Assembly: GCA_963727245.1 (NCBI GenBank)
Contig: CAVSFO010000001.1
Location: forward strand, 682,001-746,000
Reading direction: 5' to 3'
Origin: JBKQVT01 sp963727245
GTDB taxonomy: Bacteria; Planctomycetota; Planctomycetia; Pirellulales; Thermoguttaceae
Length of the DNA: 64,000 nucleotides
Positions 7,976 to 16,792 of this stretch are shown one piece after another (position 1 is the first letter of the stretch; every line of letters begins with the position of its first letter). Position numbers and translations under genes: made by a program. The notes beneath the pieces are model-generated. The model did not search any database, had not been told where the DNA came from, and saw only the letters and a program-made list of their open reading frames with translations.

Positions 7976-8126
7976 CGAGTACCTCCGACTGGCGATGGAT
8001 ACAAGAAACACCATATTCATTCATACACGAAAACACGACCACTTGGCCATGCCCAGTGTTAACTAAGTTGTGGGGCGCTGCAAGTGGGGGTGGCAGAAAA
8101 ATAGGGACCAGGGGCCGGGGGACAGG

Positions 8127-8163
8127 GGTGGTGGGACTTCGCTGCCGCTCGTCCCACCCTACG
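8127..8163 (+). repeat. REP-like palindrome (GTAGGGTGGG family)
   Basis: GGTGGTGGGACTTCG paired with CGTCCCACCCTAC, a single unit of the family that flanks the RAYT gene. It is the only recognisable element in the gap between the ferredoxin and the next gene. Confidence 0.8.
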
Positions 8164-8206
8164 ACCTCAAACTACAAATTTACGAAAAAGAAACGAAAAA
8201 GACCTT

Positions 8207-9251
8207 TCATGGCCTGGCGGCGCGGCGGCTGAGGCGGTCGGCCCAATAGAGCGGCTCCGGCAGGCGGCGGCCCAGAAGCGACCGCCGCACCGTTTCCTCG
8301 GCGAAGGCCAGATCGACGCGATGGCCGGGGGAGACGAAAATCGGCCGGCGGCTGCCCGCCGTGGGCCGCAAGGCGACGCCGATCAGCCGGTCCTCGTGGA
8401 CCACCGGCCGCGATTGGCCGGGCTCCAGGGCGTCCAGATCGACCCGGCCGCAGAGGAGCTTTTTGGTCACGCCGATGGTCGGCAGCGACGCGACGACTCC
8501 CAGATGCGAGGCGATGCCGGCATGGCGGTGATGCAGGATGCCGCTGCCGTCGACCAGCAGCACGGGGGCCAATTGCCCGGCCGACGCGCACCTCGCCCAA
8601 CAAGTCCAGCAAGATCGGCAGTTCGCGGAAAGTCAAATAGGAAGTGAGGTAGGGGAAGCGGACGGCGCGGCGGATGGTCATCGACCAGAGGAGTTGCCCG
8701 CTGTCGAGTTCGACCAGGGCATAGGCGGCCACGCCTTCGTCGGGGCGGGGATAGGAAACGTCGACGCCGCCGATGGTGCGTGGCGCCGCCCGCGGCGGCC
8801 GCAGCGAGACCTTGGCCGCCATCGCCTCTTGGAGCCGGCGGAGTCGCTCCAGCGGCCGATCCGACTGGAAGTGGTCGCAGCCGTAGCGGGCCAGATCGAC
8901 CGCCTGATCGCGGACCTCGATGGCCTCGGCCACGAGCCGGCGGCGTTTGGCGGCTTCGCCCTGGACATAGCCGCCGAGCATTCCGCCGGCGCGGACGACG
9001 CGATGGCAATTGCAGGCCGCGTCATGGGGATGATGGAGCAGGAAATGGCCGACCCAGCGGGCCGCAATCGCATCGCCCAGCGCCTGGGCCAGGGCGCCGC
9101 AGGTGGCCACCTTGCCCGAGGGCACCTGGGCGATCAACTGCCGCAGTTGCCATGGGGAGATCGGGGATATCGAGGGCCCATGGGGACATGGCCGGCTTCC
9201 TTTGGCCGAGAAGGGGACAGGTCCATGTTTTCGGCCATGGTCTGTTGGCAA
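8207..9251 (-). CDS. Fused alkyltransferase-like domain + endonuclease V, frameshifted
   Basis: The first ~100 residues are an O6-alkylguanine-DNA alkyltransferase (AGT/ATL) C-terminal domain: WQLRQLIAQVPSGKVATCG, ARWVGHF (the Arg of the DNA-flipping finger is kept) and NCHRVVRAGGMLGGY, where Cys is present but the usual Pro before it is Asn. The remainder is endonuclease V, which nicks DNA at deaminated bases: IGGVDVSY with the first catalytic Asp, then VLLVDGSGILHH, GIASHLG and TIGVTKKLLCGR. The frame changes by one base near 8570 beside a run of five C. The ATG at 9251 lies in a repeat, so true initiation is probably later, nearer 9165. AGT-EndoV fusions are known from some archaea. Confidence 0.82.
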
Positions 9252-9287
9252 GAAGCGTCTGCTCGCCGAAAAATGGACCAGTCCCCG
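9213..9287 (+). repeat. Inverted repeat, variant of the GGGGACxGTCC family
   Basis: Arms GGGGACAGGTCCATGTTTTC and the reverse complement-like GAAAAATGGACCAGTCCCC enclose about 35 bases. It overlaps the start of the open frame of the AGT-EndoV gene. The rest of the 9252-9775 gap holds no convincing gene: short open frames there are translations of repeats. Confidence 0.75.
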
Positions 9288-9613
9288 GCCCGGCCCAGCT
9301 TCCTGGGGCGTTCTGCGGTTGATTATAGCGGCATGGCCGGCGTCCCTTCTCCCTCCGCCAGAGGGTCATGGCAAGGGGCGGGGAGAAACGCCCGATACTG
9401 GCCTCCTCCACATCTTCGCGAGAAGGAACGCCGTAAACCTGGGAGACCTGGGCGTTTGAGCGATTCTGCCCGCCGTCGGCTGCCCGTTTTCCCGCCCCCC
9501 TGGGTCGCGGTCGATATTGGCCAATCCGGCCATATTTGTTAAAAAGGGCGGCTTCAGAGTCTGCCGCCGGGACTTCTGCGTGATGGGTGGCGCCGATTGC
9601 TCGCCAATCGCAC

Positions 9614-9700
9614 ACGGCGGAGCCGCAAGAGGAGCTTCACTACGCGAGGAAAACCTCTTGTGCCTGCGGCACCCCGATAGCCAAGCTATCGGGGCCACCC
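9614..9700 (+). repeat. Repeat with CCCCGATAG..CTATCGGGG hairpin (family B)
   Basis: Composite element: GGCGGAGCCGCAAGAGG, then CCTCTTGTGCCTGCGGCA, then the hairpin CCCCGATAG/CTATCGGGG. Related copies lie at 11915-11965, 30024-30100 and 33082-33238. It ends about 75 bases before the ABC exporter start. Confidence 0.85.
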
Positions 9701-9775
9701 GCGCGGATGTTTGCACGTCTTTTTGGGTTTGCGGTCGGAGACCGCCTTAGGGCGTCACCACGGGATGGATCCTCA

Positions 9776-11784
9776 ATGAAGAACTTCGGACGAGTGGTGC
9801 GGCTGGCCCTGGCTCATCGGCTTACGATCGTCGGCACGCTGCTGAGCGCCTTGACCGTGGCCGTCCTCTGGGGCGGAAACATCGGCGCGGTCTATCCCTT
9901 CATCAAGGTGATCTTCGAGGGGAAATCGTTGCAGCAATGGGCCGACAGCGAGATCGTCAAGGCCCGCCGCAACGAAGCCGAGTTGAGCAGCTCGTTGCAA
10001 ACGCAGCAAAAGGCGTTGGAGACCGCCCCGCCCGAGCGCCGCACGAAGCTGGAGTCCAACCTGGCCACCACGCAGACGCGGCTGCAGGCCGAGCAGCGGG
10101 CGGAGTGGGCCTACGTGCGGCTGAAGCCCTATCTCGACCGCTATCTGCCCCAGGACCCGTTCCAGACGGTCGTCCTGATCGCCGCGGCCCTGTTCCTGGG
10201 CACGGTGCTGAAGGACCTGTTCTCGATCCTCAACAGCGTGCTGGCGGCGCGGTTGGGGCAGTTGGCCGCCTTCGAGCTGCGGAAACGGTTCTATCGCCGC
10301 ACGCTGCGGTTGGATCTGGCCGTGTTCAACGACGAGGGGACCTCGGACCTGATGAGCCGGTTCACCAACGACATGCAATGCGTGGCCTCGGGGGTGGAAA
10401 GCCTCTTCGGCCGCATGGTGTGCGAGCCGCTGAAGATGCTGGCCTGCCTGACGCTGGCGGCGTTGATTTCCTGGCGGCTGCTGTTGCTGTCGCTGGTCAT
10501 TGCCCCGCTGGCCGGCCTGGCCATCCGCTGGCTGGCCAAGACGCTGAAGCGGGCCAATCGCCGCGCCATGGAAGAAATGGCCCAGCTCTACAACATCCTC
10601 GAGGAGACCTTCCGCGGCATCAAGATCGTCAAGGCCTTCACCAACGAACCGCAGCAGCGCCGGCACTTTCACGACCGCAGCAAGGCCTACTATCAAGAAG
10701 GCCATGAAGATCGCCCGCTACGACAGCCTCTCCCATCCGCTGACCGAGACGCTGGGCATCTTGACCCTCTGCCTGGCGCTGCTTGGCCGGGGCCTGGCTG
10801 GTGCTGCGCGGGGCTACCTCGCTGCTGGGCATCCCCATGTGCGAGCGGGCGATGGACCGCGACTGGTTGCTGGTCTTCTACGGACTGCTGGCCGGCGTGG
10901 CCGATCCGATGCGCAAATTCTCCGAGATTTTCAGCCGCCTGCAAGGCGCCATGGCGGCCAGCGACCGCATCTTCCAGCGCCTGGATCGCGAGCCGGCGGT
11001 TCGCGACCCGGTGGGCCCCGCCCCCTTCCATCGCCACCATCGAGAACTGGTCTTCGACCGGGTCGGATTCTGCTATCAGCCCGGGCAGCCCGTGCTGGAA
11101 GACGTGCGCCTGCGCATTCCCTTCGGCGAGACCATCGCGGTGGTCGGCCCCAATGGCTGCGGCAAGAGCACGCTGGCCAACCTGGTCCCGCGATTCGCCG
11201 ATCCGACCGCCGGCACCATCCTGCTGGACGGCACGCCGCTGGGCGCCATGCGGCTGCGCGACCTGCGCGGCCAGATCGGCATCGTCACCCAGGAAACCGT
11301 CCTCTTCGACGAAACCGTGTTCAACAACATTCGCTACGGGCGGCGGCGGGCGACGACCGAGGAAGTGATCGAAGCCGCCAAGCGCGCCCACGCCCACCGC
11401 TTCATCGAACACGAGCTGCCCGACGGCTACCAGACCGTCGTCGGCACGCTGGGCGGACGCCTCTCGGGCGGACAGCGGCAGCGCATCGCCCTGGCCCGGG
11501 CGATCTTGCGCGACCCGGCCATCCTCATTCTCGACGAAGCCACCAGCCAGATCGACCTGGAGAGCGAGCAGGCGATCCAACAGGTCCTGGAGACCTTCAT
11601 TCGCGGCCGCACCACGCTGCTGATCACGCACCGCCTGGCCGCCCTGACGCTGGCCGACCGCATCGTGGTCATGCAAGAGGGCAAGATCGTCGACGTCGGC
11701 GCGCACGAGGAGATGCTCGCCCGTTGCGGCCTCTATCGCCGCCTGCACGAGCTGCAGTTCGAGGACCTCAAGCGCAGCGCCTGA
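9776..11784 (+). CDS. MsbA/LipA-type ABC exporter (membrane + ATPase halves), two frameshifts
   Basis: A half-size ABC exporter of about 665 residues: an N-terminal six-helix region (LTIVGTLLSALTVAVLWGG, VLIAAALFLGTVLKDLF, SLVIAPLAGLAIRWL) with a long charged periplasmic-side insert after helix 1, then an ATPase with Walker A GPNGCGKSTLANL, signature LSGGQRQRIALARAI, Walker B ILILDEA and a switch His (LLITHRL). Family members flip lipids such as lipid A precursors, or drugs. The reading frame shifts near 10695 (extra G in GAAGGCC) and again near 10785 (extra T in CTTGG); both corrections restore perfect family sequence, pointing to sequence error. The start ATG at 9776 gives MKNFGRVVRLALAHR. 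Confidence 0.9.
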
Positions 11785-11799
11785 CTGCGCCGCACGCGT

Positions 11800-11868
11800 G
11801 TGCCACTGGCTTTGCCAGTGCTTCCGTCGGGCTGGCTGCCCAAGCCACTGGCGTAGCCAGTGGCACCC
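11800..11868 (+). repeat. Repeat with GCCACTGGCTTTGCCAGTG hairpins (family C)
   Basis: Two adjacent hairpins, GCCACTGG-CTTT-GCCAGTG and its inverted partner CACTGGCGTAGCCAGTGGC, just after the ABC exporter stop. Copies are at 19001-19069 and 40532-40627. It may act as the transcription end here. Confidence 0.85.
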
Positions 11869-11914
11869 CGCGCCACACACAAGGCTCGCGCAGAGACGCG
11901 GGGGGTTGAACGCG

Positions 11915-11965
11915 GGTGGCCCCGATAGCTTTGCTATCGGGGTGCCGCAGGCACAAGAGGCTGCC
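11915..11965 (+). repeat. Family B hairpin repeat
   Basis: GGTGGCCCCGATAGCTTTGC followed by TATCGGGGTGCCGCAGGCAC and AAGAGG, in inverse orientation to the copy at 9614-9700. With the family C element at 11800-11868 it fills the gap between two convergent transcription units. Confidence 0.85.
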
Positions 11966-12004
11966 GAGGCGCCCGCCGTGCTCAGGAAACGCCGAGACGC
12001 CCCG

Positions 12005-12700
12005 TCAGGCGGCCCGGAAATCTTCCTCGCCCGCCTGGCAGCAGGCAATCGTGCCGTTGCGCAGACGCACCGTTCGCTTCGCGCGCTCGGCCGCCCGGGG
12101 ATCGTGGGTGACCATGACGATGGTTTTCCCCTCCGCGTTGAACTCCTCGAGGAAGCCGATGATCTGCCGGCTGGTTTCCGGGTCCAGATTGCCCGTCGGC
12201 TCGTCGGCCAGAATGACGGCGGGATCGTTGGCTAACATGCGGGCCAGGGCCACGCGCTGCTGCTGGCCGACGCTCAGTTCGCCCGGTTTGTGGTCGATGC
12301 GGTCGGCCAGGCCGACTCGCTCCAACAGCGCGGTCGCACGCTCCTTCTGCCCCTTCTCGTCCATCTTTGCAAGGAAGAGCGGCACCTGGACGTTCTCCAA
12401 GGCGGACAGGTACGGCACCAGGTTGAAGGTCTGAAAGACGAACCCGACCTTTTCGCGCCGCATTCGCGCCCGTTGGCTCGGGCTCAAGTCGTAAACCGAG
12501 CTGGCGTCCAACAGCACCCGGCCCTCGGAGGGCGAGAGCATGCCGCCGAGCATCAGCAAGAGCGTGCTCTTGCCGCTGCCGCTGGGTCCGACCACGGCGA
12601 CGAAATCGCCGCCGGGAATATGGAGCGTGGCGCCGTCGAGGGCCTTCACCAGATGCCCGCGATGATGATAACTCTTGCTGACGTTTTCCATTCTCAACAT
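12005..12700 (-). CDS. ABC transporter ATPase, LolD/MacB type
   Basis: 231 residues: Walker A GPSGSGKSTLLLMLGG, Q-loop FQTFNLVPYLSALENVQVP, signature LSVGQQQRVALARML, Walker B VILADEPTGNLD and switch His in MVTHDPRAAERA. This is the ATPase that powers MacB/LolCDE/FtsX-type permeases, which move substrates by mechanical coupling rather than through a pore. Its start codon lies 3 bases after the stop of the permease gene 12704-13915, so the two make one complex. It ends a minus-strand row that begins with the thioredoxin-like gene at 14858. Confidence 0.93.
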   Translation of the reverse strand: MLRMENVSKSYHHRGHLVKALDGATLHIPGGDFVAVVGPSGSGKSTLLLMLGGMLSPSEGRVLLDASSVYDLSPSQRARMRREKVGFVFQTFNLVPYLSALENVQVPLFLAKMDEKGQKERATALLERVGLADRIDHKPGELSVGQQQRVALARMLANDPAVILADEPTGNLDPETSRQIIGFLEEFNAEGKTIVMVTHDPRAAERAKRTVRLRNGTIACCQAGEEDFRAA

Positions 12701-12703
12701 GGA

Positions 12704-13915
12704 TCAGACCTCCTGGAAAGTGGCGCAAGGATCGAGCCGGGCCGCCCGCCAGGCAGGGAAGAAGCTGGCGACCAGGGTGAGGCCGATGGAAATGCCGATC
12801 GCCGCAATCGACAACTGCCACATCGGCCACACGCGGATGCCGGCCAACTGCGGGCCCAGCACGAAGGCGAAAATCGAGCCCAGCACGTAGCCGCCGATTC
12901 CGCCCGCGGCCCCAAGCAGCAAGGCTTTCAGCAGAAACACTTTCAAGACCAGGCGCGCGTCGGCTCCCAGGGCCATAAGGGTGCCGATCTCGCGCCGCCG
13001 CTCGAAGACGTTGGCGTACATGTAATTGGCGATGCTGGCCCCGCCGACGAAGACGATAATCACCAGGAACATCAGCGACAGGTTCGCCATCATGGTGTTG
13101 ATCCGGATCTGCGACTGCGCGGTTTGCACGACGGTGACCACCTTGGCGTCGGGCAGCAGACGATTGACCTTGTCCACCAGGCCCCCGGCAATCTCGTGGC
13201 AGCAGCCGACGACTTCGATGGCGTTGATGACGGGCCCCTTTTTGGCCAAGGCCTGCACGGTGTGCAGGTGGGCGAAAACGCGGGCATCATCGACCGTGCC
13301 CGTCTGCGGCAGCACGGCGATGATGTGGAACTTCTTGCCGAGGACCTCGACGGAATCGGCTTCCTTGAGCCCGAGCGCGGCGGCGACATCGGCCCCCACG
13401 AGGGCTTCGTCGCTCTCCAGCGTCTTGATGACTTTCTTGCGGGAAAGCGTTCTCTTGTCGTTGGATTCCATCATGCCGACCCCGTTGCCGCAGCCAATGG
13501 GATGCGAGAATATTCCCGCCCCGCCCCAGGACTTTTTCGCCTGAAACTCGTTGAGCGGCAAGATGCCTGTGAGGTGAAAACTTTTCCCCTGGAGTTGGAT
13601 AGGCATCGACAGCTTGGGCGAGATGTTGTCCAGTCCCTCGATGTCCGACATCCTCAGTTGGTCGACGTATTCCTCGGGAATGGTCTCGGCCTGCATGTCG
13701 GCGGCGTAATAGTCCTGCAAGGTGGCGGACTTGGGGAGCACCAGGACATTGGCCCCCAGGGAGTCCATTTCCTGCTCCACGGCTCCTTTGGAGTAGTGGG
13801 TGATGTTCTGGATCGACACGATCACCGTGATTCCCAGCAGGATGGCGACGAAGCTGGTGAGCAGTTGGCTCTTGCGCTCGAAGATCTCGCGCAAGACGAG
13901 GGTTCGTAATTGCAT
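12704..13915 (-). CDS. ABC transporter permease, MacB/FtsX type
   Basis: 403 residues with the layout of MacB-family permeases: one N-terminal helix (LLTSFVAILLGITVIVSI), a large extracytoplasmic domain of about 240 residues, then three C-terminal helices with the conserved ANVFERRREIGTLMALGA between them and an end FFPAWRAARLDPCATFQEV. The outer domain contains a Cys-Cys pair (EVVGCCHEI), possibly redox- or metal-active; that is inference. It pairs with the ATPase immediately downstream and follows the secreted Cys-tailed protein 14064-14858. The substrate is unknown. Confidence 0.92.
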   Translation of the reverse strand: MQLRTLVLREIFERKSQLLTSFVAILLGITVIVSIQNITHYSKGAVEQEMDSLGANVLVLPKSATLQDYYAADMQAETIPEEYVDQLRMSDIEGLDNISPKLSMPIQLQGKSFHLTGILPLNEFQAKKSWGGAGIFSHPIGCGNGVGMMESNDKRTLSRKKVIKTLESDEALVGADVAAALGLKEADSVEVLGKKFHIIAVLPQTGTVDDARVFAHLHTVQALAKKGPVINAIEVVGCCHEIAGGLVDKVNRLLPDAKVVTVVQTAQSQIRINTMMANLSLMFLVIIVFVGGASIANYMYANVFERRREIGTLMALGADARLVLKVFLLKALLLGAAGGIGGYVLGSIFAFVLGPQLAGIRVWPMWQLSIAAIGISIGLTLVASFFPAWRAARLDPCATFQEV

Positions 13916-13955
13916 GATTTCGGTCTCCTAAGAATTTCCCTTGCGGAAAACCGCC

Positions 13956-14037
13956 GTAGGGTGGGTCGAGCGGAGCGAGCCCCACCATTAGTCTGTCGCG
14001 GGTTTTGGTGGGGCTCGCTGCGCTCGACCCACCCTAC
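13956..14037 (+). repeat. Paired REP-like palindromes (BIME-like)
   Basis: Two inverted units: GTAGGGTGGGTCGAGCGGAG..CCCCACCA and TGGTGGGGCTCGC..GACCCACCCTAC. This is a full inverted pair of the REP family that flanks the RAYT gene. It lies between the thioredoxin-like gene and the permease gene, inside a probable operon. Confidence 0.88.
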
Positions 14038-14063
14038 AAATCCCCGGCCCTCCGCAACGGAGA

Positions 14064-14858
14064 TCAATGATGGCAACTGCATCCCGGGCCGCAGCAGCCC
14101 GATTGCGCGGCCTTGAGCTTGGCGACCAATTCGTCCTTGGTCACCTCGTCGGCGTAACTGCCGATGACGGCGGCCGGCGGGGCCATCAGCACCGTCAGGG
14201 GCGTGGCCGTCTGCGGATCGATCTGAAGGCTTTTCAGCAAGACCATCTCGGCCGCATCGCCGAGGTGCAGAGGCACGACCTTCGTCGTCTTGGCATATTG
14301 CTCATCGGCGGTGAAGTCGCGGACGTTGGCGGGCAGCGGCATCGCTTGGCCCTGCGGCGGCGCCGGCCGCACGCACAAGAGCACGAGCTTCTGCTCCTGG
14401 AGGGCCTTCATGCACTCGGCCGTGCAGGGGCTGACAAAGGCCGCTTGGATCTGGTCTTCGGTGAACTGCGTGGCCACGCCCTTGGTGATGGCGCCGTTGG
14501 GGGCCACGGCCACGAACAGGGGCATGGGCGAGCGGCTGACGTCGTAGCGGGCCACGACGGCCGCTTCCGCCGGGTCGGCGACTTGAATCTCCACGGTCCG
14601 GGCTTTGTCGGCCAGTTTCTTCGTCGCCGCCTGGAACACGCCCCGCATCACGCGGCTCTGTTGCGTGTCCTCGCGCCAGAAGAAGATGAACAGATACTTG
14701 TTGTCCTGGGCGGCCTTCGCGATGGCCGTCGCGCCGGGGCTGGCGGCGGCCTTGCCGGCCGGTTCCGCGATGGCCTGCGTTGTCGCCCAGAGGCCGAGCG
14801 CCGCCAAGCAAACTGCCAGCACTACGACGTGCGTGATCTTCACCATGCTCCTCGACAT
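14064..14858 (-). CDS. Secreted thioredoxin-like protein with Cys/His-rich tail
   Basis: 264 residues. An N-terminal signal sequence (VVVLAVCLAALGLWATTQAIA) leads to a thioredoxin-like fold: YLFIFFWREDT where thioredoxins have the strand before the active site, but no CxxC follows; then SRSPMPLFVAVAPNG with the cis-Pro type loop. A second half holds SPCTAECMKAL and LVLLCVRPA. It ends in GCCGPGCSCHH, a tail that looks made to bind a thiophilic metal or metalloid. It heads a row with an ABC permease and ATPase, and an ArsR-like operator lies upstream (14922-14943), so a role in metalloid handling is plausible. I know no named family for it. Confidence 0.75.
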   Translation of the reverse strand: MSRSMVKITHVVVLAVCLAALGLWATTQAIAEPAGKAAASPGATAIAKAAQDNKYLFIFFWREDTQQSRVMRGVFQAATKKLADKARTVEIQVADPAEAAVVARYDVSRSPMPLFVAVAPNGAITKGVATQFTEDQIQAAFVSPCTAECMKALQEQKLVLLCVRPAPPQGQAMPLPANVRDFTADEQYAKTTKVVPLHLGDAAEMVLLKSLQIDPQTATPLTVLMAPPAAVIGSYADEVTKDELVAKLKAAQSGCCGPGCSCHH

Positions 14859-14912
14859 TCTTGCTCTCCTTCGGTTCGGGTTTGAATGGGTCCCTTACAT
14901 TCGTGAATCCAA

Positions 14913-14943
14913 ATATACCAGACATTCGCTTGCGTGCATATAG
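14913..14943 (-). promoter_or_regulatory. Candidate ArsR-type operator and -10 box upstream of the thioredoxin-like gene
   Basis: On the plus strand 14922-14943 reads ACATTCGCTTGCGTGCAT and on; it matches the 22-base site at the arsR start at 16 positions and the arsR-arsC spacer site at 14. On the coding (minus) strand a TATATT box follows directly (14913-14918). The same TATATT accompanies both ars sites. Upstream 15.0-15.19 kb holds a palindromic repeat (15130-15210) and nothing else I can support. Confidence 0.5.
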
Positions 14944-15129
14944 GGCTTTTTTAAGCCAGCGGGGATTTTTTCGGGGGAGCGTAAGGGCCTATTTCAGGGG
15001 GTTACTTTCTTGCAGGGAGTTTGGGCGGCTTCATGGAACCCCGGGGCGGGGCGCCGAGACGCCCGGACGGGTCGCACCAGTTTCCCCCGCCAGTAACCGT
15101 TCACACCATAGAAGCAAAAACAGGGAAAA

Positions 15130-15210
15130 ACCGCAGATGCACGCAAAGAAACGCAGACAGGGAGTTAATCAATAACAATAATCTGCGTTCATCCGCGTGT
15201 ATCCGCGGTT
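15130..15210 (+). repeat. CCGCAGATGCACGCA inverted repeat
   Basis: Arms CCGCAGATGCACGCAAAG and the inverted TCATCCGCGTGTATCCGCGG surround an AT-rich centre. The right arm overlaps the 3' end of the arsC gene, so the last ~10 residues of that protein are encoded by the repeat. Confidence 0.8.
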
Positions 15211-15668
15211 CCCCCCTCTTCGTTCTCCGGCCCGTCGTCCTCGTGCAGATCGCGCAGCCACTCGCGCAGCCGGGCGTCGATCTGGTCGCGCATGCGCCGG
15301 AACGCCCCCAGCCGCTCGTCCTCGGTCCCTTCCACGGCCGCCGGATCGTCGAACGGCCAGTAGAGCCGCTTGCCCAATCCGGGAAATATCTTCGGGCAAT
15401 TCCTCTCCGCGTTGGCGCAAACGACGATGAGGTAATGAGCGGTGAGCCGGCCGAGATACTCCTTCACGTCCTTGGATCGCTGAGCGGACACGTCGAGTCC
15501 AATCTCCCTCATCACCGGCCCGACCAGCGGATGGATTGGGCTGGGGTCCAGGCCGGCGCTGAAGACATGGTATCGGTCGCCCACGTACTTTCGCAGGATG
15601 CCCTCGGCCATTTGGCTGCGAGCGGAGTTCCGCGTGCAGAGGATGAGGATGTTTTTCCGGTCGTCCAC
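15189..15668 (-). CDS. arsC: Arsenate reductase / low-molecular-weight phosphatase family
   Basis: 159 residues with the P-loop CTRNSARSQMAEGILR (C-x5-R) at the N-terminus, followed by VFSAGLDPSPIHPLVGPVM and the segment LIVVCANAERNCPKIFPG with two cysteines placed like the resolving cysteines of thioredoxin-linked arsenate reductases, and YWPFDDPAAVEGTEDERL near the end. It would reduce arsenate to arsenite for export by Acr3. The second arsC-type gene of the island is at 17942-18376. The tail EEGGTADTRG runs into a dispersed repeat, so the natural C-terminus may have been altered. It starts 6 bases after the PstS-like gene ends. Confidence 0.88.
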   Translation of the reverse strand: MDDRKNILILCTRNSARSQMAEGILRKYVGDRYHVFSAGLDPSPIHPLVGPVMREIGLDVSAQRSKDVKEYLGRLTAHYLIVVCANAERNCPKIFPGLGKRLYWPFDDPAAVEGTEDERLGAFRRMRDQIDARLREWLRDLHEDDGPENEEGGTADTRG

Positions 15669-15674
15669 GGCAGA

Positions 15675-16726
15675 CTACCTATCGGAAATTGACTCCAGCG
15701 CATGGGTGGCGGCGGAGACGACATGGGGAGACAGGCGGAGATAGCCCAGCGATTCGCTTTCTTGCTGACCCTCATCGAGGCACCATCGCACCACGTCCTT
15801 GAGCGCGTCGAGTTTCTTCGCATTGTCGTATTTTCCGTAGAGCAGAAGCCACGAATAGGTGACGATCGGGTAAGAATCCTTGCCGTCGGGGTCGGGCGTA
15901 AACACCCGGAGATTGGCTGGCAGCCTGGTCTGAAGCAGGGTTTCCAGTCCGCTGGTGCCGGTCGGCTTGATATAATTGCCGGCCTTGTTTTCCACCCAGG
16001 CCATGCCCAGACCGGCCCGCTGGGCGGTTCCGTAATGGACATAGCCGATCATGCCCACACCACGGGCAATAGTTCCCGCGACGCCCTCATTTCCGTTGTG
16101 CGCGCAGGATGTGCGGGCCAGCCCGGGCTCTTGCTTGTGCCTGGCCCCTTCCGCCACTCGTCACTGATCGCGGAGAGGTGGTTTGTGAAAGCGAAGGTCG
16201 TGCCGCTGCTGTCCTGCCGCACCACCACCTGAATCTCGTTTTTTGGAAACGCGACGCCGGGATTGATGGCCGCGATGCGTTCATCATCCCAACGAGTGAT
16301 CTTGCCGAGGAAAATATCGGCGTAGACTGAGCGGGAGAGTTTCAACCGCGGCGGCAGCCCCTCGGGGCTGTAGGCCAGGACAATGACGCCCGCGGTCACG
16401 GGAATCAGGACCGCTCCGCGCTGGACGGATGCCATCTCCTCGTCGCTCAGCGCGGCGTCGCTGGCCCCGAAATCGACGCTGCCCGCCAGAAACCGCTTCG
16501 TCCCCTCGCCGCTGCCGACGATATCGTAGTCGACGACCACGCGGGGATTTTGCTTGTGGTACTGCTCGAACCATCTGCGAAACAGCGATCCGACGAAAGT
16601 CGAACCGGCTCCCTTGATCGTGATCGGGCTTGCCGGCGTTTCCGCCTTGTTCGAGGAGCAACCCACTGCGATCCCGAGCGTGCAGAGGAGCACAACGCCG
16701 ATCATCTTGACTTGAACCGTGTTCAT
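15675..16726 (-). CDS. PstS-like phosphate/arsenate-binding lipoprotein, frameshifted
   Basis: A periplasmic substrate-binding protein. The N-terminus MNTVQVKMIGVVLLCTLG is a lipoprotein signal with lipobox GIAVGC. The ligand site looks like PstS: IKGAGSTFVGSLFRRWFEQY, DYDIVGSGEGTKRFLAG, FGASDAALSDEEM, RQDSSGTTFAFTNHL. After about base 16100 the frame shifts by one, continuing NGNEGVAGTIARGVGMIGYV to the stop at 15675. The start at 16726 has a strong GGAGG 8 bases upstream. No Pst permease is present; its place between acr3 and arsC suggests it binds arsenate or phosphate to help discriminate the two, an inference from position. Confidence 0.85.
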
Positions 16727-16792
16727 AGGATCGACCTCCAAAAAATTGTGATGCGCCTCCGTGACTTGACCTTTCTCCTGGAACCGTTGCGG

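Noticed and set aside
9366..9716. Minus-strand open frame of about 116 codons in the gap before the ABC exporter
   Set aside because: Most of its residues come from family B repeat sequence; similar peptides appear wherever that repeat occurs.
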